Part shown: in pieces, positions 27,570 through 37,298 of the stretch | Numbering within the stretch: position 1 is the stretch's first letter | Layout of the letters: each line of letters begins with the position of its first letter | NCBI GenBank assembly: GCA_001443455.1 | Contig: LDXO01000009.1 | Location: 1 to 64,000, forward strand | DNA from: Deltaproteobacteria bacterium CSP1-8 | GTDB taxonomy: Bacteria; Desulfobacterota; Deferrimicrobia; Deferrimicrobiales; Deferrimicrobiaceae | Length of the DNA: 64,000 bases | Direction: 5' to 3' | Made by a program: the position numbers and the translations under genes | Notes under the pieces: generated by a model | Databases searched by the model: none | Told to the model about the DNA's origin: nothing | What the model saw: only the letters and a program-made list of their open reading frames with translations

Positions 27570-28421
27570 TTATCGTTGCGGCGGAACCGCTGTGATATCG
27601 ACCCCGGTGATCTTCCTGGTTGCCGACCCGGTCACCGGATCCCTCGGAACGGGCTTCGTCCCGGATGGCGGGGCCGCCGTGTAGTGGACTCCCCCGATGT
27701 CCCTCCTGCCCCTTCCCGTTCCGGGCGCTTCCGCGGCCGCTGCCGCGGGAACAGGCCGCGAAACTGCCCGCACGGTTGTCGAGGGCGGCGCGGACGCGAA
27801 GTCCAATCCCTTCACCTCTTTCCTGCCTGTCCCGGCGTCCGCGGCAGGGAAAGGGATGCCGGGAAGACCGATCCGTGCCACTTCGGCAGCCTTGGGAGGC
27901 GCGGCGGTGAAGTTCATCCCCGCGACGTCCCGCTTCCCCGAACCGGTCACGGGGATTATTTCTATTGGAATTTCGGGTTTGCCCCCCGGAGTTCCCGGGG
28001 TGAGCGTCTGCTCCGTCGGTCCGGCTGGCAGTCCCGCCGTCTCACCCGCCGGGGGGGCGGGCTCCCCCGTAATGCGGGAAACAACCTCGCCCGTCTTCAC
28101 CCCGGAGATGCAACATGGATCCTCGACACGCGGGGGAACGCCGTCCTTCAACCAGCAACCTTCCAGCCGCCCCGCCACTCCCTCCCTGACATAGGTGTAA
28201 GATTTGCACAGGGGATTCTGGGAGCACGCCTCCTGGCACGCCCCGGGTCCCCCCCGTAGCCACAAGATTTTGAAATCCGAGCCGGGTCGATCGACGCCTG
28301 GTTCCACCCAAGCCTGCTGTCGGCCCCCCCCTTCCCCTGCATAGGCAACCGTTGTGACGATAAGACAAAGCACGAGGATCGCGGGAGAAAGGAAGAAATA
28401 TGGAATTTTGGGTGTTCCCAT
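27570..28421 (-). CDS. secreted PAN/Apple-like protein with four C-terminal repeats
   Basis: A 283-residue exported protein. After the signal (about 1-28) comes a cysteine-rich PAN/Apple-like module (about 38-105) with ACQEACSQNPLCKSYTYV and DPCCISGVKTGEV; such modules bind proteins or carbohydrates. A Pro/Gly-rich linker leads to four imperfect repeats of the form G[ST]G..[RK]..[IV].G[MLV][DNH][FYI]..APP. They end near residues 180, 212, 249 and 280. The repeat unit is not one I recognise. Start is supported by AAGGGGAT upstream. Confidence 0.65.
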   Translation of the reverse strand: MGTPKIPYFFLSPAILVLCLIVTTVAYAGEGGGRQQAWVEPGVDRPGSDFKILWLRGGPGACQEACSQNPLCKSYTYVREGVAGRLEGCWLKDGVPPRVEDPCCISGVKTGEVVSRITGEPAPPAGETAGLPAGPTEQTLTPGTPGGKPEIPIEIIPVTGSGKRDVAGMNFTAAPPKAAEVARIGLPGIPFPAADAGTGRKEVKGLDFASAPPSTTVRAVSRPVPAAAAAEAPGTGRGRRDIGGVHYTAAPPSGTKPVPRDPVTGSATRKITGVDITAVPPQR

Positions 28422-28615
28422 TGCGGATATCCCCTTTTAGCGCATCCCCTGTCCTGCGTCAACGGCAGTCCGTCGCGAATCCAGCCGGGCGGGTGTTCGA
28501 TGGGCGCCCTCCTTGCGAACACTTCTTCCGGCGAATACACTATAAATAAGCGTACAGGAATCGTGCCGTTTCGTGCCCTCGGGAACTTTTTTGTCCAAGG
28601 AGGCAGCGATTCGCC
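28422..28615. other. intergenic region, no feature assigned
   Basis: Separates the PAN-domain gene from the glycosyltransferase remnant. A TATAGTG string near 28545 could be a minus-strand promoter element but is not convincing. Confidence 0.3.
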
Positions 28616-29203
28616 GTGTGGTGGCGTTGGTTCCCCTGGAAGCAACTGGTAAGCCGCGCGGCAAGGGCCCGGGGCGTCATGGACCACCCCGAGCTCGCGT
28701 CGGCCTATCAAGGGATGGACGTTTTCGCCTTCGCCTCCCGTACGGAAACACAAGGGATGGTAGTGACGGAGGCAATGGCGGCGGGGACGCCGGTGGTGGC
28801 GGTGGATGCCTCCGGAGTGCGCGAAGTGGTCCGGGACGGAGAGAACGGCCGCCTGTTGCCCCGGGAGGACTTGGAAGGATTCGTTTCCGCCCTTGCCTGG
28901 GTCGCCGGGCTTTCCCCGGAAGAACGGCGGCGTCTCGGAGAAGGAATCGGAAGGGCGGCCGAGTAATTCTCGATGCCCCGCACCGCCGCGAAGACCCTTG
29001 TCCTCTACGAGTCCCTGATCCGGGGCAAACCGGCCCGGAAGACGATCGAGCCGAGCCACTGGACGACGGCCAGGAAGCTCCTCGAGGAGGAGTGGAAGAT
29101 CGTGCGAAACATCGCGCACGCAGCCGGGACCGCCGTACTGTCGATGCCTAAGACGGAGGAAACGCAAGAGAACGGGCGCCCGCTCACTTCTTCCGGTCCC
29201 TGA
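28616..29203 (+). pseudogene. decayed glycosyltransferase family 4 C-terminal fragment
   Basis: The frame encodes the C-terminal half of a GT-B glycosyltransferase: HPELASAYQGMDVFAFASR, ETQGMVVTEAMAAGTPVVAV and VREVVRDGENGRLLP are classic group 1 motifs including the Glu-rich nucleotide-sugar site. The N-terminal half is missing. An in-frame TAA at 28964-28966 interrupts the domain; the same frame resumes with FSMPRTAAKTLVLYESLIRG, which is the expected continuation. So the gene is both 5'-truncated and carries a nonsense codon. It is unlikely to be functional. Confidence 0.8.
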
Positions 29204-29236
29204 GGAGATCCGGTCCCGCGCCGGGCCCCCGGTCGC

Positions 29237-30532
29237 TCAGGAATACCAGTCTGCCCGGGTCAGCGGCATCCCGCTTCGCCCCCCCTCGGACTTGACCAGG
29301 AGCGCCTGATAGACATTGTTGCGTCCTATCCGGAACCAATAGGCCGCCCCGGACAGGTAAAGTCTCCATATGCGGCAGGTCACCTCGTCGGCAGCCTGAC
29401 GCGCCTTCCCGTAACTGGCCTCCAGGCGTCGAAACCAGTGCCTGAGCGTGAGGACATAATGCTCGCGCAGGCTCTCCACGTCGCGCACTTCGAAACCGCA
29501 CTTCTCGGCGACGCGCAACGTCGTGCTGATGGGAACGAGGTCGCCGTCCGGGAAGACGTACCGGTCGACGAAGGAAGGACCGCGCCGTGGGGTATCGCTC
29601 GCGCGGGAAGCGATTCCGTGGTTCAGAAACACGCCCCCGGGGCGAAGCAGGCGCCACGTCCGGCCGAAATATTCCTCCAGGCGGCTTTCTCCGACATGTT
29701 CGAACATCCCGATGCTGGCGATTTTGTCGTAGCCGGACGGATCTTCGACCTCCCGGTAATCGAGAACCTCCACGCGGCACCGGTTTTCGAGCCCCTCCTC
29801 GCGGATGCGCTGCCCGGCCAGTTCCGCCTGCGGCCGGCTGAGCGTAATGCCGACGGCCTCCACGTCGCGGGTTTTCGCGGCGTAGGTGACCAGCCCCCCC
29901 CATCCGCATCCGATGTCGAGCAGCCGCTCGCCGCGGTGAAGACGCAGTTTCCGGCAGATGTACTCCAGCTTCCGCTCCTGCGCGGTATCCAGGTCTTCCC
30001 GCGGATCGGAGAAATACGCCGTCGAATAGACCATCCGGCGGTCCAGCCACAGGGAGAAGAAATCATTGGATACGTCGTAGTGATATTGCACGGCATTCCT
30101 GTCACGAAAAAGGGAATGGAGAGGCCCCCTGCATTTGACCGCCTGCCTCCCGGAAGGGGGCCGATCATCGGCAGGGAACATCAGGAGCTTCGGGGCGCAG
30201 CGGACCCGCTCGGCAGTTCCGATGCCCGGTCCGGTAAAATAGTCAGCCAGCGCGAAGGAGGATTCGAAATCCCCTTCGATGTCGAAGTCGCCGTGAATAT
30301 AGGCATTCCCGAGAGAAAGATCCGTAGGATGCAGAAACATTCTTCGGAGCGCGCCGGGGCGATGGATGACGAGGGTGAACAGGGCCGTCTGCCCCTCCTC
30401 GGGCCCCCAGATGGTCCCGTCCCACAACCGGACGGCAAAGTTGCGCGGACGGTAGCCGCCGAGAAGGAGTGGAAGGATGCCAAGGCCTGTCTGGACAAAT
30501 CGGTCGGCAGGATACGTAAGTGGATCCGCCAT
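29237..30532 (-). CDS. cfa: cyclopropane-fatty-acyl-phospholipid synthase
   Basis: SAM-dependent enzyme that adds a methylene bridge to unsaturated acyl chains of membrane phospholipids. The 431-residue product has the N-terminal lipid-binding domain and then VQYHYDVSNDFFSLWLD, LLDIGCGWGGLVTYAAK, VEVLDYREVEDPSGYDKI and SIGMFEHVGE, which match Cfa/CmaS. The start at 30532 has GGAGGGGAG upstream; a longer frame to 30643 is less likely. It converges with the glycosyltransferase remnant. Cyclopropane fatty acids protect against acid and stationary-phase stress in known bacteria. Confidence 0.88.
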   Translation of the reverse strand: MADPLTYPADRFVQTGLGILPLLLGGYRPRNFAVRLWDGTIWGPEEGQTALFTLVIHRPGALRRMFLHPTDLSLGNAYIHGDFDIEGDFESSFALADYFTGPGIGTAERVRCAPKLLMFPADDRPPSGRQAVKCRGPLHSLFRDRNAVQYHYDVSNDFFSLWLDRRMVYSTAYFSDPREDLDTAQERKLEYICRKLRLHRGERLLDIGCGWGGLVTYAAKTRDVEAVGITLSRPQAELAGQRIREEGLENRCRVEVLDYREVEDPSGYDKIASIGMFEHVGESRLEEYFGRTWRLLRPGGVFLNHGIASRASDTPRRGPSFVDRYVFPDGDLVPISTTLRVAEKCGFEVRDVESLREHYVLTLRHWFRRLEASYGKARQAADEVTCRIWRLYLSGAAYWFRIGRNNVYQALLVKSEGGRSGMPLTRADWYS

Positions 30533-30783
30533 GACCGGCTCCCCTCCGTACCGGTGGTCTGCGGCCATGCGGCACCGATTCACCGCCTCCGCCATGTTCC
30601 GGGTGACGCCGCTTCCCCCCTCCACGATGGTATCAACTGGCATGCGTCAAGGAAAGGGGGATAGCCCCCGGGCAGGCGCCTCTCCCGGCGTCGCGGGTGC
30701 GGCCGATATCTTTGCGACAGGACCGGGAGAAAAAGATTGTTTGTGGGAGGAGGATGCGGTCGGGACAGTCGGTGCGGAAAACG

Positions 30784-31029
30784 TCAGATCTGCTTCTTTT
30801 TCAGTACCGGGATCCAATCCCCGTCGCGCCGGATGAACACTTCGAGCTCGGTGATCTTCAGGGCGTCCGTGCCGTGGTGCCTGGCCAACGAGCGAAGTTT
30901 CTCCTTGGAGACCCACGAATGGGCGCGAGAGGACGCCGACATCGTAATTTTCGCCATTCCGTTGGCAAAGAACACGATAACAAGCCACAGGGTAACCGCT
31001 GCCAGAAGGTTGCAAGCGATCTTTTTCAT
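30784..31029 (-). CDS. small membrane-anchored protein of unknown function
   Basis: An 81-residue product. One N-terminal hydrophobic segment (LLAAVTLWLVIVFFANGMA) acts as anchor or signal; the rest is basic with HSWVSKEKLRSLARHHGTDA. The ATG at 31029 has an AGGAAGAGGGG ribosome site 3-10 bases upstream. No family is recognised. A longer open frame upstream is not needed. Confidence 0.55.
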   Translation of the reverse strand: MKKIACNLLAAVTLWLVIVFFANGMAKITMSASSRAHSWVSKEKLRSLARHHGTDALKITELEVFIRRDGDWIPVLKKKQI

Positions 31030-31369
31030 CTTCCCCTCTTCCTTGGGATGCGGCGAAAAACCTCGTTCCCCGCGGAACGAGAGAATCCCGTCTGTTGTTT
31101 TGGGATTTGTCTTGCCTGTGCGTGGATTCACGAACATCCTACCGGGGAGCCGGCCGGACGTCAACCTTTGACACCTTTTCTCCCCCTTTTCTCCTCCGTT
31201 CTCCGGGTACCGATTCAGGTCTTCCCGGTATGCTTTTTCCTCCTCCGTTTCCCGCACGGCATCACGAAGAACCGCCTGGCACCCGTCTCTTATCTCATTA
31301 TTGGATTCCCTCCATCCCGCAAAGGCTTTCTCCCGGCCGAGGATATTTCCCCGTAGAGAGCTCTTTCCA

Positions 31370-31394
31370 CCGTCCCTGCGATCGGGCGGTTTTT
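31370..31394 (+). terminator. possible intrinsic terminator upstream of sdh
   Basis: A short GC stem (CCG-T-CCC / GGGCGG with one bulge) followed by five T. What transcript it ends is unclear, since no plus-strand gene precedes it within 2 kb. Confidence 0.45.
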
Positions 31395-31477
31395 ATCAGG
31401 CATCGAGGACGATTCGTTCGGGCCCCTCGTCGAAAGGAACGGATCACTCTCTGGTCGGGGGCGACGCGTGGACAAGA

Positions 31478-31507
31478 TTGACATCGCCCTCGCATTCGGC
31501 CTATGCT
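31478..31507 (+). promoter_or_regulatory. sigma-70 type promoter of sdhCAB
   Basis: TTGACA, 18-base spacer, TATGCT. Transcription would begin near 31514 and leave a leader of about 190 bases before sdhC. Confidence 0.6.
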
Positions 31508-31540
31508 CTGTCGGTATACAATGTACAGAAAGGTAAAAAT

Positions 31541-31676
31541 TTCTCCCCTCGCGGCCGGCCATCGACGGGAAAACCCTGTTTTCCGAGGAGCGGAATATGC
31601 AGACGATCTGGGAGGGGCGGGGGCCCCCTGTTCTCCCCGGAGACGCATGCCCCAATCATCGTAACCGCGGGGAGAA
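31541..31676 (+). promoter_or_regulatory. structured leader of the sdh operon
   Basis: TTCTCCC plus CGCGG (31541-31554) pairs with CCGCGGGGAGAA (31665-31676) to close a domain of about 110 bases. A second TTCTCCCC at 31631-31638 can pair with the same 3' GGGGAGAA, so two folds are mutually exclusive. A 7-bp hairpin (GGAAAAC/GTTTTCC) lies inside. It ends 27 bases before the sdhC start. Ligand or protein binding is speculative. Confidence 0.4.
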
Positions 31677-31703
31677 GGCAAATCACGAAAAAGGGATGGT
31701 GCC

Positions 31704-32369
31704 ATGGAAATACTCACCAATACCGTAGGCAGAAAGGTTTTGATGGCCGTCACCGGCCTGTTCATGCTCTTCTTCGTCATCGTCCACCTGCTGGGGAATT
31801 CCACCATTTTCGTCGGTCCGAGCGCGCTCAACACATACGCCGAGAAGCTGCACAGCCTTGGTCCGCTCGTCTGGGCGTTCCGCGCGTTCATGCTGGCGAT
31901 GCTCGGGGTACACGTCCTCTTCGGCGTGCTGCTGACGCTCGAGAACTGGGCGGCGAACCCGGGCAAGTACGCCGTCAACAGGAAGCTCAAGGCCAACTTT
32001 TCGAGCGAGACGATGATCTGGACGGGAGCCCTCCTGTTCGCGTTCCTCGTCTATCACCTCCTGCAGTTCACCCTCCGCGTCACGCCCGATATCATTCCCG
32101 AGGCGGTCGCCAAGCGACCGGGAGACGTCTACGCGATGGTGGTCGGCAGCTTCCGGCACACGGCCATTTCCCTGATCTACGTGGGAGCCATGGTGGTCCT
32201 GTTCCTTCACCTGAAGCACGGCATCCAGAGCTTTTTCCAGTCCCTCGGGTGGAGCAACGACCGGACCCTGCCCCGGTTCGAAACGATCGGCAACGTGCTC
32301 TCGGCGCTTTTCCTCCTGGGATACAGCGCCATTCCCATTCTCATACTCGTTGGTTTTTTGACCAGATAG
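31704..32369 (+). CDS. sdhC: succinate dehydrogenase/fumarate reductase cytochrome b subunit
   Basis: Membrane anchor and di-haem cytochrome b of a complex II of the type that uses one large anchor subunit. The 221 residues contain five hydrophobic helices and conserved histidines in [35 protein letters not shown] and [12 protein letters not shown]. It leads the order sdhC-sdhA-sdhB, as in Geobacter frdCAB. Direction (succinate oxidation or fumarate reduction) cannot be fixed from sequence; in Geobacter the homologous enzyme does both. Confidence 0.9.
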   Translation: MEILTNTVGRKVLMAVTGLFMLFFVIVHLLGNSTIFVGPSALNTYAEKLHSLGPLVWAFRAFMLAMLGVHVLFGVLLTLENWAANPGKYAVNRKLKANFSSETMIWTGALLFAFLVYHLLQFTLRVTPDIIPEAVAKRPGDVYAMVVGSFRHTAISLIYVGAMVVLFLHLKHGIQSFFQSLGWSNDRTLPRFETIGNVLSALFLLGYSAIPILILVGFLTR

Positions 32370-32379
32370 GGGGATCTGC

Positions 32380-34292
32380 GTGAACCTTAACGGAAAATGT
32401 CCGACAGGACCGATCGAAAAGACATGGGACAAGCACCGCTTCGACATGAAACTGGTGAACCCGGCCAACAAGCGCAAGTACAAGATCCTGGTGGTCGGAA
32501 CCGGCCTGGCAGGCGCCTCCGCCGCGGCGTCGCTGGCCGAGCTGGGGTACAACGTGGAGGCCTTCTGCTACCAGGACAGCCCCCGCCGCGCCCATAGCAT
32601 CGCGGCGCAGGGGGGAATCAACGCCTCCAAGAACTATCCCAATGACGGCGACAGCATCTACCGCCTCTTCTACGACACCGTCAAGGGGGGCGACTTCCGC
32701 GCGCGCGAGGCGGACGTGTGGCGCCTCGCCCAGGTGAGCAGCCATATCATCGACCAGTGCGTCGCCCAGGGCGTGCCCTTCGCACGCGACTACGCCGGTT
32801 ACCTGGACAACCGCTCCTTCGGCGGCGCCCAGGTCTCCCGGACCTTCTACGCCCGGGGGCAGACGGGGCAGCAGCTCCTGCTGGGCGCCTACTCGGCCCT
32901 CTCCCGGCAGATCAAGGCGGGGATGGTGAAGATGTTCCCCCGGACCGAGATGCTCGACCTGGTGCTGGTGGACGGCGAGGCGAAGGGGATCACGGTCCGC
33001 GATCTGATCAGCGGCGAGATCCGGTGCCACGTCGGAGACGCGGTGCTGCTGTGCACGGGCGGCTACGTGAACGTCTTCTACCTCTCCACGATGGCGATGG
33101 GAGCCAGCGTCACCGCCATCTGGAAAGCCTATAAAAAAGGCGCTTTCTTCGCCAACCCGTGTTACACCCAGATTCACCCTACCTGCATCCCCCAGTCGGG
33201 CGACTACCAGTCGAAGCTGACGCTGATGTCCGAGTCGCTCCGGAACGACGGACGCTGCTGGGTTCCCAAGAATCGCGGGGACAACCGTTCTCCCAATGAC
33301 ATCCCCGAGGAGGACCGGGATTACTACCTGGAGCGGAAGTACCCGAGCTTCGGGAACCTCGCGCCCCGGGACATCGCCTCCCGGGCGGCGAAGGAACAGT
33401 GCGACGACGGCCGCGGCGTCGGCCCCGGCGGTCGCGGGGTCTACCTCGATTTCCGGGACTCCATCGCGCGACTCGGCGAGGAGACGATCCGGGAGCGGTA
33501 CGGCAACCTGTTCGAGATGTACGAGCGGATCACCGACGAGAACGGGTACAAGGTGCCGATGCGGATCTACCCGGCCCCCCACTACGCCATGGGCGGGCTG
33601 TGGGTCGACTACAACCTGATGAGCAACATCCCCGGCCTCTTCGTCCTGGGCGAGGCCAACTTCTCCGTTCACGGAGCGAACCGGCTCGGCGCGAGCGCCC
33701 TCATGCAGGGCCTGGCCGACGGGTACTTCGTCATCCCCTACACGGTCGCCCATTACCTGGCACAGACCAAACCGGGGAAGGCGAAGGAAGACCACGCCGA
33801 ATGCCGGAAGTCGATCGAGGATGTCAAGGGCTCGATGAAGAAACTTCTCTCCATCAACGGCCGCCGGACGGTCACGGAGCTGATGCGGGAGCTCGGCACC
33901 CTCATGTGGAACAACGTCGGGATGGCCCGCAGCAAGGAGGGCCTCACCGAGGTCATCATGAAGATCCCGGGGATCCGGGAGGAGTTCTGGCAGAACCTGA
34001 GGGTGACCGGCAATGGCGCGCAGATCAACCAGCAGCTGGAGAACGCCGGCCGCACGGCGGATTTCCTGGAGTTCGCCGAACTGCTCTGCCGCGACGCCCT
34101 TCACCGCAACGAGTCGTGCGGTGGCCACTTCCGCGTGGAATACCAGTACGAGGACGGAGAGGCGAAGCGCGACGATAAAAACTACTGCTATTCGGCCGCA
34201 TGGGAGTTCAAGGGGGTCGACAGCGAGCCCGAACTCCACAAGGAGCCGCTGGAATTCAAAGAAGTCCATCTCGCGGTAAGGAGTTACAAATA

Positions 34293-34293
<1 letters not shown>
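32380..34293 (+). CDS. sdhA: succinate dehydrogenase/fumarate reductase flavoprotein subunit
   Basis: Catalytic subunit with covalent FAD. The 637-residue product starts from a GTG 10 bases after sdhC. It shows the dinucleotide loop [19 protein letters not shown], the FAD-attachment region [20 protein letters not shown], the active-site stretch [17 protein letters not shown], and [40 protein letters not shown] is also present. Length is that of the Geobacter/Wolinella-type enzyme. The stop overlaps the sdhB start (TAATG). Confidence 0.95.
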
Positions 34294-35060
<767 letters not shown>

Positions 35061-35082
35061 CCGTTCCGTCGGGAAACGGTCG

Positions 35083-35113
35083 AAGGGGGGGGACGGGCGT
35101 CCCTCCCCTTTTC
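35083..35113 (+). terminator. intrinsic terminator of the sdh operon
   Basis: A G-rich/C-rich stem (GGGGGGACG with CGTCCCTCCCC) around a 3-base loop and a short T-tract, about 25 bases after the sdhB stop. Confidence 0.65.
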
Positions 35114-35144
35114 CGTTGCCGGGCAGATATTCCCGGATGGTCGG

Positions 35145-35819
35145 TCACCGGAGTGCCGACAACCTGGAAAACAGTTCCTTCTCGAGGATCGTATACGCCT
35201 TCCTATTCAGATGGGGATCAAAAGCATTCCTTGCCAGATTTTGCTTCAATATCCCGTTTTCATTGGAAAGAATGCCGAAGAAATCGAAAACCGATGTGTC
35301 CGTGTTCCCGTCCGCATACTTCCCGACCCACTCATTGTATTCCTTCCTGAGCCGCTGGGCATATTCCCCGGCTCTAAGAACCGGCAGCGCGTTGCCCAGG
35401 ATCAGGTTCGCCTTCTCCCCCCGCGCGAAGGCATGAACATGCCCGACCAGCGATCTCATCCCTTCGAACAACTCCTTCTTCGTCTTCTCGTCCTTGAGTC
35501 TCTTGTCCCGGAAATCGACGAAACAGAATTTGAAGAACAATGCGTCGTACCGCTTCCCCTCCACCTGCCTGCGCAGGGATGCAAGCGTCTCCCGCCCGTA
35601 GGAGGGACCTCCCTGGCCGGCATCCGGTGGGACGATCCGGATGTATTCGAAGCGGTATCCATCCTTCCCATACTCTTTGTAGGAGACAGGCCACGGGAGA
35701 TAGATTGCATACCGGCTCAAGAGGTCCGGAAAGTTCCAGAATTTGAACCAGTGCCCCATGACCGAGCGGCCCGCCATGGCAACCCGGTATTCCCCGTCCT
35801 TTTCCCCCTTCTCTCTCAT
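35145..35819 (-). CDS. SGNH/GDSL hydrolase-like protein
   Basis: A 224-residue protein with the ends of an SGNH hydrolase: RVAMAGRSVMGHWFK near residue 12 supplies a block I Ser, and FDPHLNRKAYTILEKELF near the C-terminus supplies a block V Asp-x-x-His. Between them, DALFFKFCFVDFRD may be block III with a weaker match. No signal sequence is visible. The start has GAGGAGG 11 bases upstream. It follows an alpha/beta hydrolase by 40 bases on the same strand, so two hydrolases are probably co-expressed. Substrate unknown. Confidence 0.6.
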   Translation of the reverse strand: MREKGEKDGEYRVAMAGRSVMGHWFKFWNFPDLLSRYAIYLPWPVSYKEYGKDGYRFEYIRIVPPDAGQGGPSYGRETLASLRRQVEGKRYDALFFKFCFVDFRDKRLKDEKTKKELFEGMRSLVGHVHAFARGEKANLILGNALPVLRAGEYAQRLRKEYNEWVGKYADGNTDTSVFDFFGILSNENGILKQNLARNAFDPHLNRKAYTILEKELFSRLSALR

Positions 35820-35859
35820 CGTGCCGTTTCCTCCTCATCCGTCATCTGCGATGGATTCC

Positions 35860-36498
35860 CTATAACCCCCCGTTGAAGAAGGCGACGAGGCTGTCGGCGA
35901 CCCTTCTCGAAAAGAGCATCCCGAAGTGCCACGCGCGCGACAGGATTACCCGGGCGCCGTCGACATGAGTCTCCGATACCCGGATCCACCCGTCGTGGGG
36001 ACGCGGCAGGCCGATCAGCAGACCGACCCCCAGCGGGAGGGTCCCCGCGACCACCAGGGTTTCCCGCCCTGCGGGCACGCGGGGCCGGCCTTCCACGATT
36101 CCTTCGCCGGCGACGGGACCGATGAGACTCCGGCCAAAGCGGGTCTTGAGAAGTGCCTCGACGGCCGCGCTTCCCCCGATGGGGCAACCGATGAGCGCAA
36201 GCCGGCCCACATTCGGAGAGGGATCCGCTTCCAGCATCTTGGCGATTACGATCCCCCCCAAACTGTGCCCCACCAGGTGTACCCTGTCTCCGCCGGCTCG
36301 CTCCACTTGGTCGACAAGTCCCCTTGCCGCATCCTCCAATTGCCCTTTCCGGGAAGGGTACCGGTAATATTCGACCCGCAGGCCGGAACGCTCCAGCCGG
36401 CTCCCGAGGTACCGCAGATTCCAGTCCGTTCCCCCGAGGCCATGCAGGAGGATGACCGTATCCGCATGGCGATGATTCGGTTGTATGCGATCCGACAA
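35860..36498 (-). CDS. alpha/beta hydrolase (lipase/esterase type)
   Basis: Cytoplasmic hydrolase of about 212 residues. The oxyanion strand VILLHGLGGTDWN, the nucleophile elbow VHLVGHSLGGI and a C-terminal histidine in RAWHFGMLFSRRV fit the lipase fold. A TTG at 36498 with GGAGGAG ideally spaced is preferred over the open frame to 36561, because a TATAAT element lies at 36518-36523 inside that longer frame. A PGAP1/lipase-like group is likely; substrate unknown. Confidence 0.78.
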   Translation of the reverse strand: MSDRIQPNHRHADTVILLHGLGGTDWNLRYLGSRLERSGLRVEYYRYPSRKGQLEDAARGLVDQVERAGGDRVHLVGHSLGGIVIAKMLEADPSPNVGRLALIGCPIGGSAAVEALLKTRFGRSLIGPVAGEGIVEGRPRVPAGRETLVVAGTLPLGVGLLIGLPRPHDGWIRVSETHVDGARVILSRAWHFGMLFSRRVADSLVAFFNGGL

Positions 36499-36514
36499 GA
36501 TTCTCCTCCAAAAA

Positions 36515-36550
36515 GAGATTATACCCCATACGGGTTCCCGTCCCACGGAC
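36515..36550 (-). promoter_or_regulatory. promoter of the alpha/beta hydrolase pair
   Basis: Minus-strand TATAAT at 36518-36523 preceded by a weak -35. The start point would be near 36511, about 13 bases before the TTG start and its ribosome site. Confidence 0.45.
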
Positions 36551-36579
36551 ACGGGAAGCACGGGAAACAGCTTTTTATA

Positions 36580-36609
36580 TTGAAAGATCGTCCATGTTTC
36601 GCCTATTCT
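36580..36609 (+). promoter_or_regulatory. promoter of the acyltransferase gene
   Basis: TTGAAA, 18-base spacer, TATTCT, leaving a leader of about 30 bases before the ATG at 36646. It is divergent from the hydrolase promoter. Confidence 0.4.
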
Positions 36610-36645
36610 TGCAGAACCTTCTGAACATCAATCCGGGAGTGTGAG

Positions 36646-37203
36646 ATGGCCGAGGACATTCAGGCGGCAAGGAAAATGGTGCAGGATTTCATCAAGGGAC
36701 CGGACCGGTATCTCAAAGTCCCCTACGACGGACCGGAACTCAATCCGAGGGAGTACTGGCACAAGATCGTCCTGCAAAGCCGGCTCCGGTTCCTGTGGCA
36801 GTCCCTCATCATCTTCGTGTGCACGATCCTTCCCTCGGGGGAATTCAAGAACAGACTTCTTCGCTCCATCGGGATGAAGATCGGGAAGGACGCGTTCATC
36901 GCCCCCCTGGTATTCATGGACATCGAGTTCCCCTCCCTCCTCACCATCGGGGACGGCGCGGTGGTCGGAACGATGACGAAGATCCTGACGCACGAAGTGA
37001 CGATCCGAAGCGTCCGCCTGGGAAAAACGGAGATCGGGAAGCAGGCGCTGGTGGGAGCGGGTTCCGTAATCCGTTGCGGGGTCACCATCGGGGAAGGATC
37101 GGTTGTCGCCATGAACTCCTTCGTGAACCGGGACGTCCCTCCTTATCATGTCGTCGGGGGGAGCCCGCTCCAGGACGTCAAGAAGCTCGACAAGCTCCTC
37201 TGA
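36646..37203 (+). CDS. hexapeptide-repeat acyltransferase
   Basis: Left-handed beta-helix acetyltransferase-type protein of 185 residues. A helical N-terminus with one hydrophobic stretch (FLWQSLIIFVCTILPSG, about 48-64) precedes hexapeptide turns such as IGMKIGKDAFIAPLV, LTIGDGAVVGTM and KTEIGKQALVGAGSVIRCGV. It ends in the typical VNRDVPPYHVVGGSPLQ. The acceptor is unknown. It stands alone, with a GC hairpin after the stop. Confidence 0.8.
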   Translation: MAEDIQAARKMVQDFIKGPDRYLKVPYDGPELNPREYWHKIVLQSRLRFLWQSLIIFVCTILPSGEFKNRLLRSIGMKIGKDAFIAPLVFMDIEFPSLLTIGDGAVVGTMTKILTHEVTIRSVRLGKTEIGKQALVGAGSVIRCGVTIGEGSVVAMNSFVNRDVPPYHVVGGSPLQDVKKLDKLL

Positions 37204-37214
37204 GCCGGATACGA

Positions 37215-37248
37215 CCATCCGCGATCCTTGTCCCCCGGTCGCGGATGG
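37215..37248. terminator. GC hairpin after the acyltransferase gene
   Basis: Perfect 10-bp stem CCATCCGCGA / TCGCGGATGG with a 14-base loop between two convergent genes. There is no T-tract, so factor-independent termination is uncertain. Confidence 0.5.
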
Positions 37249-37298
37249 AGGCTGCGCCATCCCCCCGTTCCCCCGCCCCCTCCTTCCCGGACGCGGCC

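Larger units (their letters stand above)
31030..31703. other. long non-coding region upstream of sdhC
   Basis: No full gene is supported. It contains a plus-strand terminator (31370-31394), the probable sdh promoter (31478-31507) and a structured leader (31541-31676). On the minus strand near 31215-31260 a short stretch (KAYREDLNRYPENG) resembles a fragment of a tetratricopeptide protein, perhaps a decayed gene. Confidence 0.5.

Noticed and set aside
31541-31676. 6S RNA candidate upstream of sdhC
   Set aside because: The long-range closing helix is suggestive, but the domain is shorter than known 6S RNA, has no clear central bubble consensus and leads directly into an operon.
36499-36561. 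N-terminal extension of the alpha/beta hydrolase
   Set aside because: It contains the TATAAT promoter element, and a TTG with a better ribosome site lies downstream.
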